Assembly: GCF_000312305.1 (NCBI RefSeq)
Contig: NZ_HE999451.1
Span: 115,238 to 161,421, forward strand
Direction of reading: 5' to 3'
Origin: Prevotella conceptionensis 9403948
GTDB taxonomy: Bacteria > Bacteroidota > Bacteroidia > Bacteroidales > Bacteroidaceae
DNA: 46,184 nt
Of this stretch, positions 1-7,486 are shown piece by piece; the stretch's first letter is position 1, and each line of letters begins with the position of its first letter. The notes beneath the pieces are model-generated. The model worked only from the letters and a program-made list of their open reading frames with translations, was not told the DNA's origin and did not search any database. A program made the translations under genes and the position numbers.

Positions 1-1677
1 CATCGAGAGTGTTGAATACGCTCGGTGCTAACTTGCGAAAGCAAGCATGGTGTCTGCATGAAGTGCTACGGCCGCAACTTGGCCACAAGCCGAATGGTAC
101 AAATGGGCGAGGCTGTGGGCGTTATCGCTGCCCAAGCCATTGGCGAGCCGGGTACGCAGCTTACACTTCGTACGTTCCACGCGGGTGGTGTGGCTGGTAA
201 CGCAGCCGCCAACGCCTCTATCGTGGCAAAGAACGACTCGCGTATCGAGTTCGACGAGTTGCGCACCGTGCCTTTCGTAGAAGATGGCGAAGACGGCGAA
301 CGCAACTGCGAGATGGTGGTTAGCCGTTTGGCCGAAATCCGTTTCGTCGACCCCAACACCTCCATCGTCCTCTCTACGCTTAACGTTCCTTACGGTGCGT
401 CGCTCTACAACAAGCACGGCGACGTGGTTAAGAAAGGTACGCTCATTGCCAGATGGGACCCCTTCAATGCCGTTATCGTTTCCGAATATGCAGGTACGTT
501 GAAGTTCCACGATGTGGTGGAAGGCGTTACCTTCCGTGCAGAAACTGATGAGACCACAGGACTTACCGAAAAGATTATCACCGATGCCAAAGACCGTTCG
601 AAGGTGCCCACTTGCGACATCGTGGCGGCTAATGGCGAAGTGTTGGGCACGTACAACTTCCCCGTGGGTGGCCACGTGGTGGTTGAAGATGGTGCGAAGA
701 TAAAGACGGGTACAACCCTCGTTAAGATTCCCCGTGCCGTGGGTGGTGCAGGCGACATCACGGGTGGTCTGCCCCGTGTTACCGAACTCTTCGAGGCACG
801 CAACCCCTCCAACCCTGCCGTTGTGTCCGAAATCGATGGCGAGGTTACTATGGGTAAGGTAAAGCGTGGTAATCGCGAAATCGTTGTCACTTCGAAAACG
901 GGCGACCAAAAGAAGTATCTCGTCAGCCTTTCTAAGCAAATCTTGGTGCAAGAGCACGATGCCGTTCGCGCTGGCACGCCGCTTTCCGACGGTGTGATAA
1001 CGCCCAACGACATTCTGGCCATCAAGGGTCCCACGGCTGTGCAAGAGTATATCGTCAACGAGGTGCAAGACGTTTACCGCCTGCAAGGTGTGAAAATCAA
1101 CGACAAGCACTTCGAGATTATCGTGCGCCAGATGATGCGCAAGGTGCAAATCAACGACCCGGGCGATACCACTTTCCTCGAACAAGAGTTGGTAGACAAG
1201 CTCGACTTCTCGGAAGAGAACGACCGCATTTGGGGCAAGAAGGTGGTAACCGATGCCGGCGACAGCGAAACCATGCGCGCAGGTCAAATCGTTACGGCTC
1301 GCCGTCTGCGCGACGAGAACTCTTCGCTCAAGCGTCGCGACCTCCGTCCCGTGCAAGTTCGCGATGCCGTGCCTGCCACTTCAACGCAGATATTGCAAGG
1401 TATCACCCGTGCGGCTCTTCAAACGAAGAGTTTCATGAGTGCCGCATCGTTCCAGGAAACCACCAAGGTGCTGAACGAAGCCGCCATCCGTGGAAAGGTA
1501 GACCGCCTCGAAGGAATGAAAGAAAACGTTATCTGCGGACACCTCGTACCTGCCGGAACGGGTCTTCGTCAGTGGGAACGCATCATCGTCGGCTCGAAAG
1601 AAGAGTACGACCGCATGCAGGCCAACCGCAAGAACGTTATCGACTATTCTGATAAAGAAACGGCAACGCAAGAGTAA
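1..1677 (+). CDS. rpoC: DNA-directed RNA polymerase subunit beta', C-terminal part (partial)
   Basis: This is the C-terminal third of the RNA polymerase beta' subunit, part of the core transcription enzyme. The zinc-binding segment [19 protein letters not shown] at 25-81 and the following [20 protein letters not shown] stretch are hallmark beta' sequence, and [13 protein letters not shown] lies further on. The gene runs off the left edge of the window. The open frame holds from position 16 to the TAA at 1675-1677. Upstream of that, the expected residues IESVE sit in another frame (2-16), so the coding sequence appears to lack one A in what should be GAAATA at about 14-18. An essential gene is unlikely to be broken, so a base error in the assembly is more probable than a true mutation. 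A strong terminator follows 52 bases after the stop. Confidence 0.97.
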
Positions 1678-1728
1678 GCGCGCGTATATCGCCGCCCCAT
1701 CTCCGCCTTTCAAGGCGAGAATATGATT

Positions 1729-1762
1729 AAAGGCCATCGGCAGCAATGCCGATGGCCTTTTT
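1729..1762 (+). terminator. Intrinsic terminator of the rpoC operon
   Basis: A perfect 13-bp inverted repeat (1729-1741 and 1748-1760, arm AAAGGCCATCGGC) encloses a 6-base loop and runs into a T-run at 1758-1762. It lies 52 bases downstream of the rpoC stop codon and fits a classical Rho-independent terminator. Confidence 0.9.
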
Positions 1763-2194
1763 CAATATGTACATCAACCAGTATAGGCTTACTTATCGTG
1801 TTGGTTTACTAGGAATACGGCCTCAGCATCTTAATCGGAGGGCCAGTTGCCAAAACCCGAAACGAAATGCGGAAGGCCGCATCCCAACCTAATGGAATAC
1901 GGCCTTACTCCTAACAAGCAGCGTGTTATCCTAACAATCAGCATACCTATTTTCTTTCAAATGAGTAAAAGTATCTGCAAAAAACCACCGAAGTACAGGT
2001 CTGCCATACACAACCCCGTTGGGTTGTGGCTAATGGCCTACTGCCTTCTTTTTCATTAACAACATTATCTTATCCTTATTTTGTCAGTTCTTTCGGGGTT
2101 CCAAACGGCATGTCCGGCCAACGTGTTCAGTAGGCAAACAGCCATTTGGCAAGCCCCTTTGTTTGTGTTCAGCCCGCAAGGGCCTTATGCTTGG
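1763..2194. other. Intergenic region without a convincing gene
   Basis: No supported gene is seen here. Two short related segments containing GGAATACGGCCT occur at about 1812 and 1892. The region lies between converging transcripts: rpoC from the left and the sigma-factor operon from the right. The open frame at 1847-2059 has no recognisable product and no promoter. Confidence 0.5.
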
Positions 2195-3520
2195 TTACTT
2201 GTTTACGCAGAAACGCAAGCCCACATTGAGGTTGAAGTTTGTGGGACGCTCCTTATATATAGAGGAGAGTTCGCTGCCGTTGTCGAAATAGTGGCTTATG
2301 CCGGGCTCTGCAAAAACGCTAAGCCGGTCGTCTATCTTGTATTCGGCGCCGATGGCAGCGTTTACCGAGAACTGGGCGCGGTTCTCCTTAACGGATTCCG
2401 TTTGAACATCGTCGGGCATGTCCTCGTTTTGCGTAACCGTTTTGCGCTTGCCTTTCAGCAGTTTCTCGCCCGTAACGCCAGCCGCCGCATACACGTTGAA
2501 ACGGCGATTGCCCACAATGCGATAGTTCACGTTCAGCGGTACGCCCAGATAATGCAGCGTTTGTTGCGTTTCGTTCACAACGTTGCCCATCTTACGCGTT
2601 ATGTCCGACCGGTGGCGCGCATAGGTTAGGCCTGCATCTATGCTCCAACGGTTGTTCAGCGCATAGCGCACGGCCGCACCCACCCTAAGCGGTTGCCTGT
2701 GGTGAGCCTTTGTTTCCACTGCTGGCGATGTGTCCTCAAGCCGCACATACTCCCCGTTGCGTATCTCCTCATCGAAAGGTGCGCCATAGGTGTGCGCCGT
2801 AGCCAACATGGGGCGTTGCATCTGGCTGTTGTTTGCGCCCATAGCCCCGCCAGAAACGTATGCCTTGGCCATCCATGCGCCGCCGGCCCTTGTGGGCTTT
2901 GCCGTGTTTCGTGGAAGTTTGGCAGGCAAGCTCTCGGTTCTATTGGGCTGTGTCCTCGTGGTTTGTTGCCCCTGTGGGGCCTTGTCAGTACTGTTTTTGG
3001 AGGTGTAGTCTGTTATTGACTGTTGGGTGTCGGTCGTGGTTTCGATGTTGGCTTGCGGTTGGCCTGCCTTTTGTTGGTTGTTTGCAGGCACCGCAGCGTA
3101 TAGGTTTGTTTCTTGGTTTACGATGTTCCTATTGTCGCTTGCGTAGTAGTATTGCGTGTTGTCGCTGCCGGCGGTGTTGGCAGTGCGTGTTCCTTTTTCT
3201 GCGTTGATGTTGTGTGCAACGGCGTTTGTGCCATTGTCTGCGGGTTTCGTGGTATTGTGTTGGGGTGCATAATGGCGTTCAAGGTTGGCCACTTGTTGCG
3301 CGTTTTGCCCATCGTTGAGCAGCAACAGCGTAGCGGCCACACCGCATAAGAATATCACCATTGCGGCGGCAGCCATGGCGCGACGCCCCCATGCGGCAAC
3401 CTTGGCCGACTTTTCTGCCGCGGCGGCGCGGCGTTCCACCTCGTCCCACGACAACAGTGGAGCTGCTTGGCGGTGTCCGTCAAGTTTCTCTCGCATGTTC
3501 GTTCTCCATTGTTCGTTCAT
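2195..3520 (-). CDS. Anti-sigma-like inner-membrane segment fused to an outer-membrane beta-barrel
   Basis: A 441-residue protein with three visible parts. Residues 1-47 are cytoplasmic and charged (including SWDEVERRAAAAEKSAK), 48-68 form a single hydrophobic helix, and about 70-205 are a low-complexity linker rich in Thr, Asn and Gln. From about 205 to the end there are alternating amphipathic strands ending in LNVGLRFCVNK, typical of a small porin-like outer-membrane barrel. Its ATG overlaps the stop of the upstream ECF sigma gene (ATGA at 3517-3520), so the two are probably translationally coupled. Position directly after a sigma factor and a short cytoplasmic domain before one helix suggest a role as the anti-sigma partner. 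The barrel would place the C-terminus in the outer membrane, so the protein may span the envelope. The architecture is seen; the anti-sigma function is inferred. Confidence 0.75.
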   Translation of the reverse strand: MNEQWRTNMREKLDGHRQAAPLLSWDEVERRAAAAEKSAKVAAWGRRAMAAAAMVIFLCGVAATLLLLNDGQNAQQVANLERHYAPQHNTTKPADNGTNAVAHNINAEKGTRTANTAGSDNTQYYYASDNRNIVNQETNLYAAVPANNQQKAGQPQANIETTTDTQQSITDYTSKNSTDKAPQGQQTTRTQPNRTESLPAKLPRNTAKPTRAGGAWMAKAYVSGGAMGANNSQMQRPMLATAHTYGAPFDEEIRNGEYVRLEDTSPAVETKAHHRQPLRVGAAVRYALNNRWSIDAGLTYARHRSDITRKMGNVVNETQQTLHYLGVPLNVNYRIVGNRRFNVYAAAGVTGEKLLKGKRKTVTQNEDMPDDVQTESVKENRAQFSVNAAIGAEYKIDDRLSVFAEPGISHYFDNGSELSSIYKERPTNFNLNVGLRFCVNK

Positions 3521-4086
3521 TGTGCAAGGTTGGTTTTGTTATATTGTTCTATCTTTTTGGCCAGCATGTTCTTTGCGCGATGCAGTTGCGAGGCCGAACT
3601 ATCTCTCTTTATTCCTAGTAGTTGGGCTATTTCTTGGTGGCTCTTGTTTTCGAAAACGTAGAGGTTGAACACCGTTCGATAGCCCGTTGGCAGTTCTCTC
3701 ACCATTTGGTGGATAACTTCGGGCGGTATATGGTCTATGGGTGGGTCGTCTTTTTCCGGTTCGTCGGGCAGGTCTATGTCGAGCGACACGATGGCCGCCG
3801 TGCGTTTTCGCTTGATGAACGACAGCGATTGGTTAACCACGATGCGCGTTGCCCAGGCTTGCAGCGAGCCAGGTCCGCGATAGTCGAACTGGCCGATGCC
3901 GGTGAGCATCTTCACCATGCTGTCTTGCAGCACGTCTTTTAGGTCGTCGTCGTTGTCGACATACCTGGCGCACACGCTGGTAAGATAGTCAGCGTAAAGG
4001 GTGTAGAAGTCTTGCATGGCGGATTTGTCGCCGCCATGCAATCGCTTAACGATTATCTTTTCTTTGTCTCCGATGAAAAACCGCAC
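3517..4086 (-). CDS. ECF-type RNA polymerase sigma factor
   Basis: A 189-residue sigma-70 family protein of the extracytoplasmic-function group. Region 2 covers about residues 20-90 (DYLTSVCARYVDNDDDLKDV, then the promoter-melting segment near RIVVNQSLSFIKRKR). Region 4 is about 125-180, with the helix-turn-helix KSHQEIAQLLGIKRDSSAS followed by QLHRAKNML. It lies between a NigD-like lipoprotein gene (4-base gap) and the membrane-spanning barrel protein (4-base overlap), so all three are probably one operon read leftward. Its targets cannot be seen in the sequence. Envelope-stress or surface signalling is likely, because the next gene looks like a membrane partner. Confidence 0.93.
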   Translation of the reverse strand: MRFFIGDKEKIIVKRLHGGDKSAMQDFYTLYADYLTSVCARYVDNDDDLKDVLQDSMVKMLTGIGQFDYRGPGSLQAWATRIVVNQSLSFIKRKRTAAIVSLDIDLPDEPEKDDPPIDHIPPEVIHQMVRELPTGYRTVFNLYVFENKSHQEIAQLLGIKRDSSASQLHRAKNMLAKKIEQYNKTNLAQ

Positions 4087-4090
4087 GTCC

Positions 4091-4861
4091 CTAGTTTACG
4101 CTTGTAATCTGTACTGGGGCGGTAAGAACGGCCATCTTTCCTCTGGGCGTGCCGTTGTTCTTACGTGTTGCGTACTTAAATTTCGCCATTTTCTTTCCCG
4201 AGAACGACTCCCATTCCACCGTTAGCCACACATATTTCTTCCCCGTGTCGGGCAGTCCGGCCAAGCGGAACGCAATAAGCCCGTCGCCCATTCGCCCGAA
4301 AAGGTCGTTGTATGCGTTGTGATAGAGCGTCACTTTATAAGGATTGTCCTTCGTAGGCGTTGCCACCAGGTTCAGCATGTGCTTAGCGCCTTTGCTCCAT
4401 CTTGTTCTGAACCTCAGCGTAAGGTATCCGTCTTCGGCAATGCTCACCCAGTCGTTCACAATTTCCAGCGGGTCGTTGCCGTAGGTTTTCACGTTGTTGT
4501 CGCCCATGTTCTTGGCCACCGGTTTGGTGCGGATGCTGTCCAGCCAGTTAATGTTCACGTAAGTTCTTTCGTCCACGCGCCCATCTTCTTTTTTAGCCGC
4601 AGGACCTGCCACTACGTTATAGTTCACCAAGGCCCGCACTTCCTTCGACCCATAGGGCGAAGTCTTCAGATTGTGGGGTATTAGTTGTGTCGAATCGTCC
4701 AGCTGCAACGTGAACGAATTGTCCAGTGCCTTTGGTTTCACCGTCACCAAAGCCGTTGGATACGATTGCATATCCTCTTCCTTGTCGTTTTGGCAAGCAA
4801 CGAATGTGAATACGGCGACAACGGCACCCACACCAGCAAGCCATGAATGTAACTGCTTCAT
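4091..4861 (-). CDS. NigD-like lipoprotein
   Basis: A 256-residue lipoprotein. I chose the ATG at 4859-4861 because it begins a clear lipoprotein signal: MKQLHSWLAGVGAVVAVF, then the lipobox FVAC with the acylated Cys at about residue 23. The longer open frame extends another 82 codons without sense. The mature part fits the NigD-like family common in Prevotella and Bacteroides: a small N-terminal beta domain (residues about 35-115) followed by a beta-sandwich containing LTLRFRTRWSKG and an acidic/aromatic VWLTVEWESFSGK stretch. The family is named after a gene beside a bacteriocin locus, but its molecular role is not known. It is the first gene of the sigma-factor operon, which suggests a surface lipoprotein whose level is tied to that regulator. 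Confidence 0.8.
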   Translation of the reverse strand: MKQLHSWLAGVGAVVAVFTFVACQNDKEEDMQSYPTALVTVKPKALDNSFTLQLDDSTQLIPHNLKTSPYGSKEVRALVNYNVVAGPAAKKEDGRVDERTYVNINWLDSIRTKPVAKNMGDNNVKTYGNDPLEIVNDWVSIAEDGYLTLRFRTRWSKGAKHMLNLVATPTKDNPYKVTLYHNAYNDLFGRMGDGLIAFRLAGLPDTGKKYVWLTVEWESFSGKKMAKFKYATRKNNGTPRGKMAVLTAPVQITSVN

Positions 4862-5324
4862 AATCCGTCTGTTTTTTGTTTGATGTTTGCCTTTTAAACT
4901 GCAATTATATGAAAACTTGCGTGATGTTGGCTTATTTTTATCTAAAAGAATGTTAACTGCCGAGGCGTGGACTGAAACTGTTGGGCAGTGCAATGGGTGG
5001 CGCATAGGCCTGTGCCTTGTGCATAAGTGGGTTGCGGAGCTTTGTAAACGCCCCCGGCAGCGGCATCTCCATGCGGCTGTTGGCACATAAAACAACTGGC
5101 TACGCACAACCGAAATACCTTTGTTGCGGGCGTTTCTAACCTGCCATTTCCTTTGCTTGGCACATGTTTCATGTTGTATTGGCGCATCGCATGGCTGTTT
5201 TGGTGTTTTTCAGAAATATTTTGTTTACCTTTGAAGGTAAGTTCCTGCGATGTCCTTCAAAGGCGATTGTGCCACGATGGGATGTTTGCAGAACACGCTA
5301 AAACATCAATTCCATAAGTTAGCT
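4862..5324. other. Divergent intergenic region between the sigma operon and the maturase gene
   Basis: This stretch separates two divergent transcripts and should hold both promoters. Perfect TAnnTTTG boxes on the plus strand lie at 5116-5123 and 5226-5233 (both TACCTTTG). No convincing coding sequence is present. The open frame of the maturase could begin at 5250, but the family-like start is at 5325. Confidence 0.5.
5226..5233 (+). promoter_or_regulatory. Candidate -7 box for the maturase gene
   Basis: TACCTTTG matches the Bacteroidota -7 consensus TAnnTTTG exactly. The nearest upstream TTTG (5199-5202) is 23 bases away, slightly wider than usual. Transcription from here would give a leader of about 85 bases before the ATG at 5325. 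Confidence 0.5.
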
Positions 5325-6554
5325 ATGGCAACAATCAATCCGTTCGGCCACCCGATGTACATCATGTTAAAGCCGGCAGGGTCGCTTTGCAACCTTCGTT
5401 GCGAGTATTGTTATTATCTCGAAAAGCAACAGCTATATGCCAATTGCCCCACCCACATCATCTCCGACCAGATGCTGGAGAAGTTCGTCCGCGAGTACAT
5501 GGAGGCGCAAACCACGCCCGAAGTGCTCTTTACATGGCATGGCGGCGAAACATTGATGCGCCCCATATCCTTTTATAAGCGCGCATTGCAGTTGCAACGT
5601 GCCTACGCTCGCGGTAGGCAGGTGGACAATTGCATACAAACCAACGGCACGTTGCTTAACGACGAGTGGTGCAAATTCTTTAAGGAAAACAACTTCTTAG
5701 TGGGCGTTTCCATCGACGGACCGCAAGAGTTTCACGACGAATATCGCAAGACGGCATCGGGCAAACCCTCGTTTCATAAGGTTATGCAGGGCATAAGGCT
5801 ACTTAATAAGCATGGGGTGGAGTGGAACGCACTGGCTGTGGTGAACGATTTTAATGCCGATTATCCACTGGATTTTTACCATTTCTTTAAGGAGATAAAG
5901 TGCCGTTACATCCAGTTTACACCCATTGTGGAGCGTATTGTTACGCGCAACGACGGGTTGAGGCTCGCCCCGGGCATGTACGAAGGCGGCAAGTTGGCCC
6001 CCTTTTCGGTAACGCCCGAACAGTGGGGCAACTTTCTGTGCACCATCTTCGACGAGTGGGTGCGCAACGATGTGGGGCAATATTACGTACAAATGTTCGA
6101 TGCCACGCTGGCCAACTGGGTGGGTGTGGCTCCTGGTTTATGTACGATGGCTGCCGAATGTGGGCATGCGGGCGTGATGGAGTTTAACGGCGACGTGTAT
6201 GCTTGCGACCATTTTGTGTACCCAGAGTATAAGCTCGGCAACCTGAAAGATAAGACCATCTACGAGATGATGACCTCGCCACGGCAGAAAGAGTTTGCCA
6301 AATTGAAGAATGCACTTTTGCCGCGGCAGTGTAAAGAGTGCCGTTTCCGCTTTGCCTGTCATGGCGAATGTCCCAAAAATCGTTTTGTTCGCGACCGCTA
6401 TAACCAACCTGGCCTTAACTACCTTTGCAAGGGTTATTACCAATTTTTTGAGCATGCCGCCCCTTATTTCGAGTTTATGAAACGCGAATTGCAGGCGCAA
6501 CGCCCACCGGCAAACATCATGGAAAGACTAAAAAGAGCCGACAGGTCGGACTAG
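5325..6554 (+). CDS. Anaerobic sulfatase-maturating enzyme (radical SAM, SPASM domain)
   Basis: A 409-residue radical SAM enzyme that converts the active-site Ser or Cys of sulfatases into formylglycine under anaerobic conditions. The CxxxCxxC motif (C22, C26, C29 in LCNLRCEYCYYLEK) binds the SAM-cleaving iron-sulfur cluster. The segment FTWHGGETLMRP follows at about residues 66-77. The C-terminal third carries the SPASM cysteines, visible in CKECRFRFACHGECPKNRF. The start at 5325 gives MATINPFGHPMYIMLKP, the usual N-terminus of the family; a start at 5250 would add 25 unrelated residues. The substrate is probably the Ser-type sulfatase at 37235-38767 and others elsewhere. Its last codons lie in the left arm of a long hairpin (6532-6622). 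Confidence 0.95.
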   Translation: MATINPFGHPMYIMLKPAGSLCNLRCEYCYYLEKQQLYANCPTHIISDQMLEKFVREYMEAQTTPEVLFTWHGGETLMRPISFYKRALQLQRAYARGRQVDNCIQTNGTLLNDEWCKFFKENNFLVGVSIDGPQEFHDEYRKTASGKPSFHKVMQGIRLLNKHGVEWNALAVVNDFNADYPLDFYHFFKEIKCRYIQFTPIVERIVTRNDGLRLAPGMYEGGKLAPFSVTPEQWGNFLCTIFDEWVRNDVGQYYVQMFDATLANWVGVAPGLCTMAAECGHAGVMEFNGDVYACDHFVYPEYKLGNLKDKTIYEMMTSPRQKEFAKLKNALLPRQCKECRFRFACHGECPKNRFVRDRYNQPGLNYLCKGYYQFFEHAAPYFEFMKRELQAQRPPANIMERLKRADRSD

Positions 6555-6622
6555 TCCGGCTGGTCTGACTGGTCTGACTAGTCCGACTGGTCTGACCAGT
6601 CCGACAGGCCTGTCAGCTCTTT
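6532..6622. repeat. Nested short repeats inside a long imperfect hairpin
   Basis: About eight tandem 9-10 base units alternate between CTGGTCTGA and CTAGTCCGA, with variants. The outer ends (6532-6552 and 6598-6622) pair as an imperfect stem from AAAGAGC to GCTCTTT. The left arm covers the last codons of the maturase gene. The structure could end transcription or stabilise the 3' end; there is no long T-run. Confidence 0.75.
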
Positions 6623-6945
6623 CCAACTTTTCTGTCAAACTGTTCGTTTTTAGGACGTTACAGTTTCTTAACACGCAAAAACAGTTCACATCCTTGCTCT
6701 TCTCGGCAGAAATACTTACCTTTGTCGCATCAGCTAAATAGAAGGATAGCCGAAAGAAATTTGAAGGATAATGAACAGATTAGAGAAACATACTAACCCA
6801 CTACGTCTTTTCTTATTTGTAGGTAAAGATGAAGGCGCGATGCAGAGAAACGAAATGCTTTTCTGTAAAGGAAGGATGGGCGACAAAAAGAATCATTTAT
6901 TATCTTTCGGCCAAATGCAGCCCACCCCGTGTGCAAGGGGAACCA
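6623..6945. other. Intergenic region with a promoter-like sequence and no clear gene
   Basis: A TACCTTTG box at 6717-6724 has a TTG at 6694-6696 upstream with a 20-base spacer, a good promoter match on the plus strand. The open frame that follows (6771-7124) has no recognisable protein features and runs into the hairpin repeat, so I do not call it a gene. The promoter may drive a noncoding transcript or the distant BspA-like gene. Confidence 0.45.
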
Positions 6946-7034
6946 ACGTTTTCGTTAAGCCAAATAAACAATGTAGAGCTTGCTCGAACATTGTCATGGC
7001 GAGAAAACGCACTCTTAGAGGAACGAAAAACAAC
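6946..7034 (+). repeat. 88-bp hairpin repeat, copy 1
   Basis: First copy of a dispersed element. It begins CGTTTTCGTTAAGCC and contains a central stem around GAGCTTGCTC, then GCGAGAAAACG, which pairs with the start. It is slightly diverged (ACTCTTAGAGG in place of ACTTTTCGAGG). Same orientation as copies at 7286 and 11373. Confidence 0.85.
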
Positions 7035-7193
7035 ATATTTCTTTTTGGACGTGCGCGCGACCAGCCGCCCCCTCTCGTGAGGCCAAAGCAGAGCCTGGCT
7101 TTCATGCCCTTCTTGGCATGGTAGCCGGCCAATGCCATGTTGCGGACAGCAAAATGGGAACAAAGTACAACATGGGGCACTCCAAACACGAAC

Positions 7194-7285
7194 ACTCTCG
7201 TTAAACCAAATGCGCAATGCCGAACCTACTTGGGCATTGATATGACAAGATACCGTTATTCTCGGAGAACGAGAAGCGAAAAATA
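7194..7285 (+). repeat. Degenerate copy of the 88-bp hairpin repeat
   Basis: Begins CTCTCGTTAAACCAAATG and keeps the spacing of the repeat, but the central stem and the distal half are heavily mutated. It abuts the intact copy at 7286. The 160 bases between this and copy 1 hold short inverted repeats such as CATGCC..GGCATG and no gene. Confidence 0.6.
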
Positions 7286-7375
7286 ACGTTTTCGTTAAGC
7301 CAAATGAACAATGCCGAGCTTGCTCGAACATTGTCATGGCGAGAAAACGCACTTTTCGAGAAACGAAAAATAACG
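7286..7375 (+). repeat. 88-bp hairpin repeat, copy 2
   Basis: An intact copy with the arms ACAATG..CATTGT around GAGCTTGCTC and the outer CGTTTTC..GAAAACG pairing. The second, smaller hairpin CTTTTCG..CGAAAAA follows. The copy ends 111 bases before the BspA-like start codon. Confidence 0.88.
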
Positions 7376-7400
7376 GTTATTACCATCAACCTATACCTTA

Positions 7401-7475
7401 TATGTAGATATACCTGTAGAGGTACAGCAGGATATTGATTTCACAATAGAAGAAAGAGATTTACAAAATGATTAA
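7401..7475 (+). pseudogene. Short coding-like remnant, C-terminal end only
   Basis: Read in frame, this gives a plausible acidic protein tail (YVDIPVEVQQDIDF followed by TIEERDLQND and a stop) with no start codon of its own. Upstream the frame meets a stop within the hairpin repeat, as if the repeat had replaced the front of a small gene. It ends 11 bases before the BspA-like gene. The source protein is not recognised. Confidence 0.3.
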
Positions 7476-7486
7476 TATATAAGCTT

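Noticed and set aside
28..1356. Long open frame of 442 codons antisense to rpoC
   Set aside because: It is the mirror of a highly conserved gene, with His- and Val-rich shadow composition and no recognisable domain.
1847..2059. 70-codon plus-strand frame after rpoC
   Set aside because: No family features, no promoter, and it crosses a stretch of short repeated words.
2081..2629. 182-codon plus-strand frame
   Set aside because: It lies opposite the end of the beta-barrel gene and reads as its shadow.
4862..5107. Extended N-terminus of the NigD-like frame
   Set aside because: A lipoprotein signal starts exactly at 4861, so the 82 upstream codons are not coding.
6771..7124. 117-codon frame behind a good promoter
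   Set aside because: The sequence runs through an 88-bp repeat and has no protein-like pattern; the promoter is kept but the gene is not.
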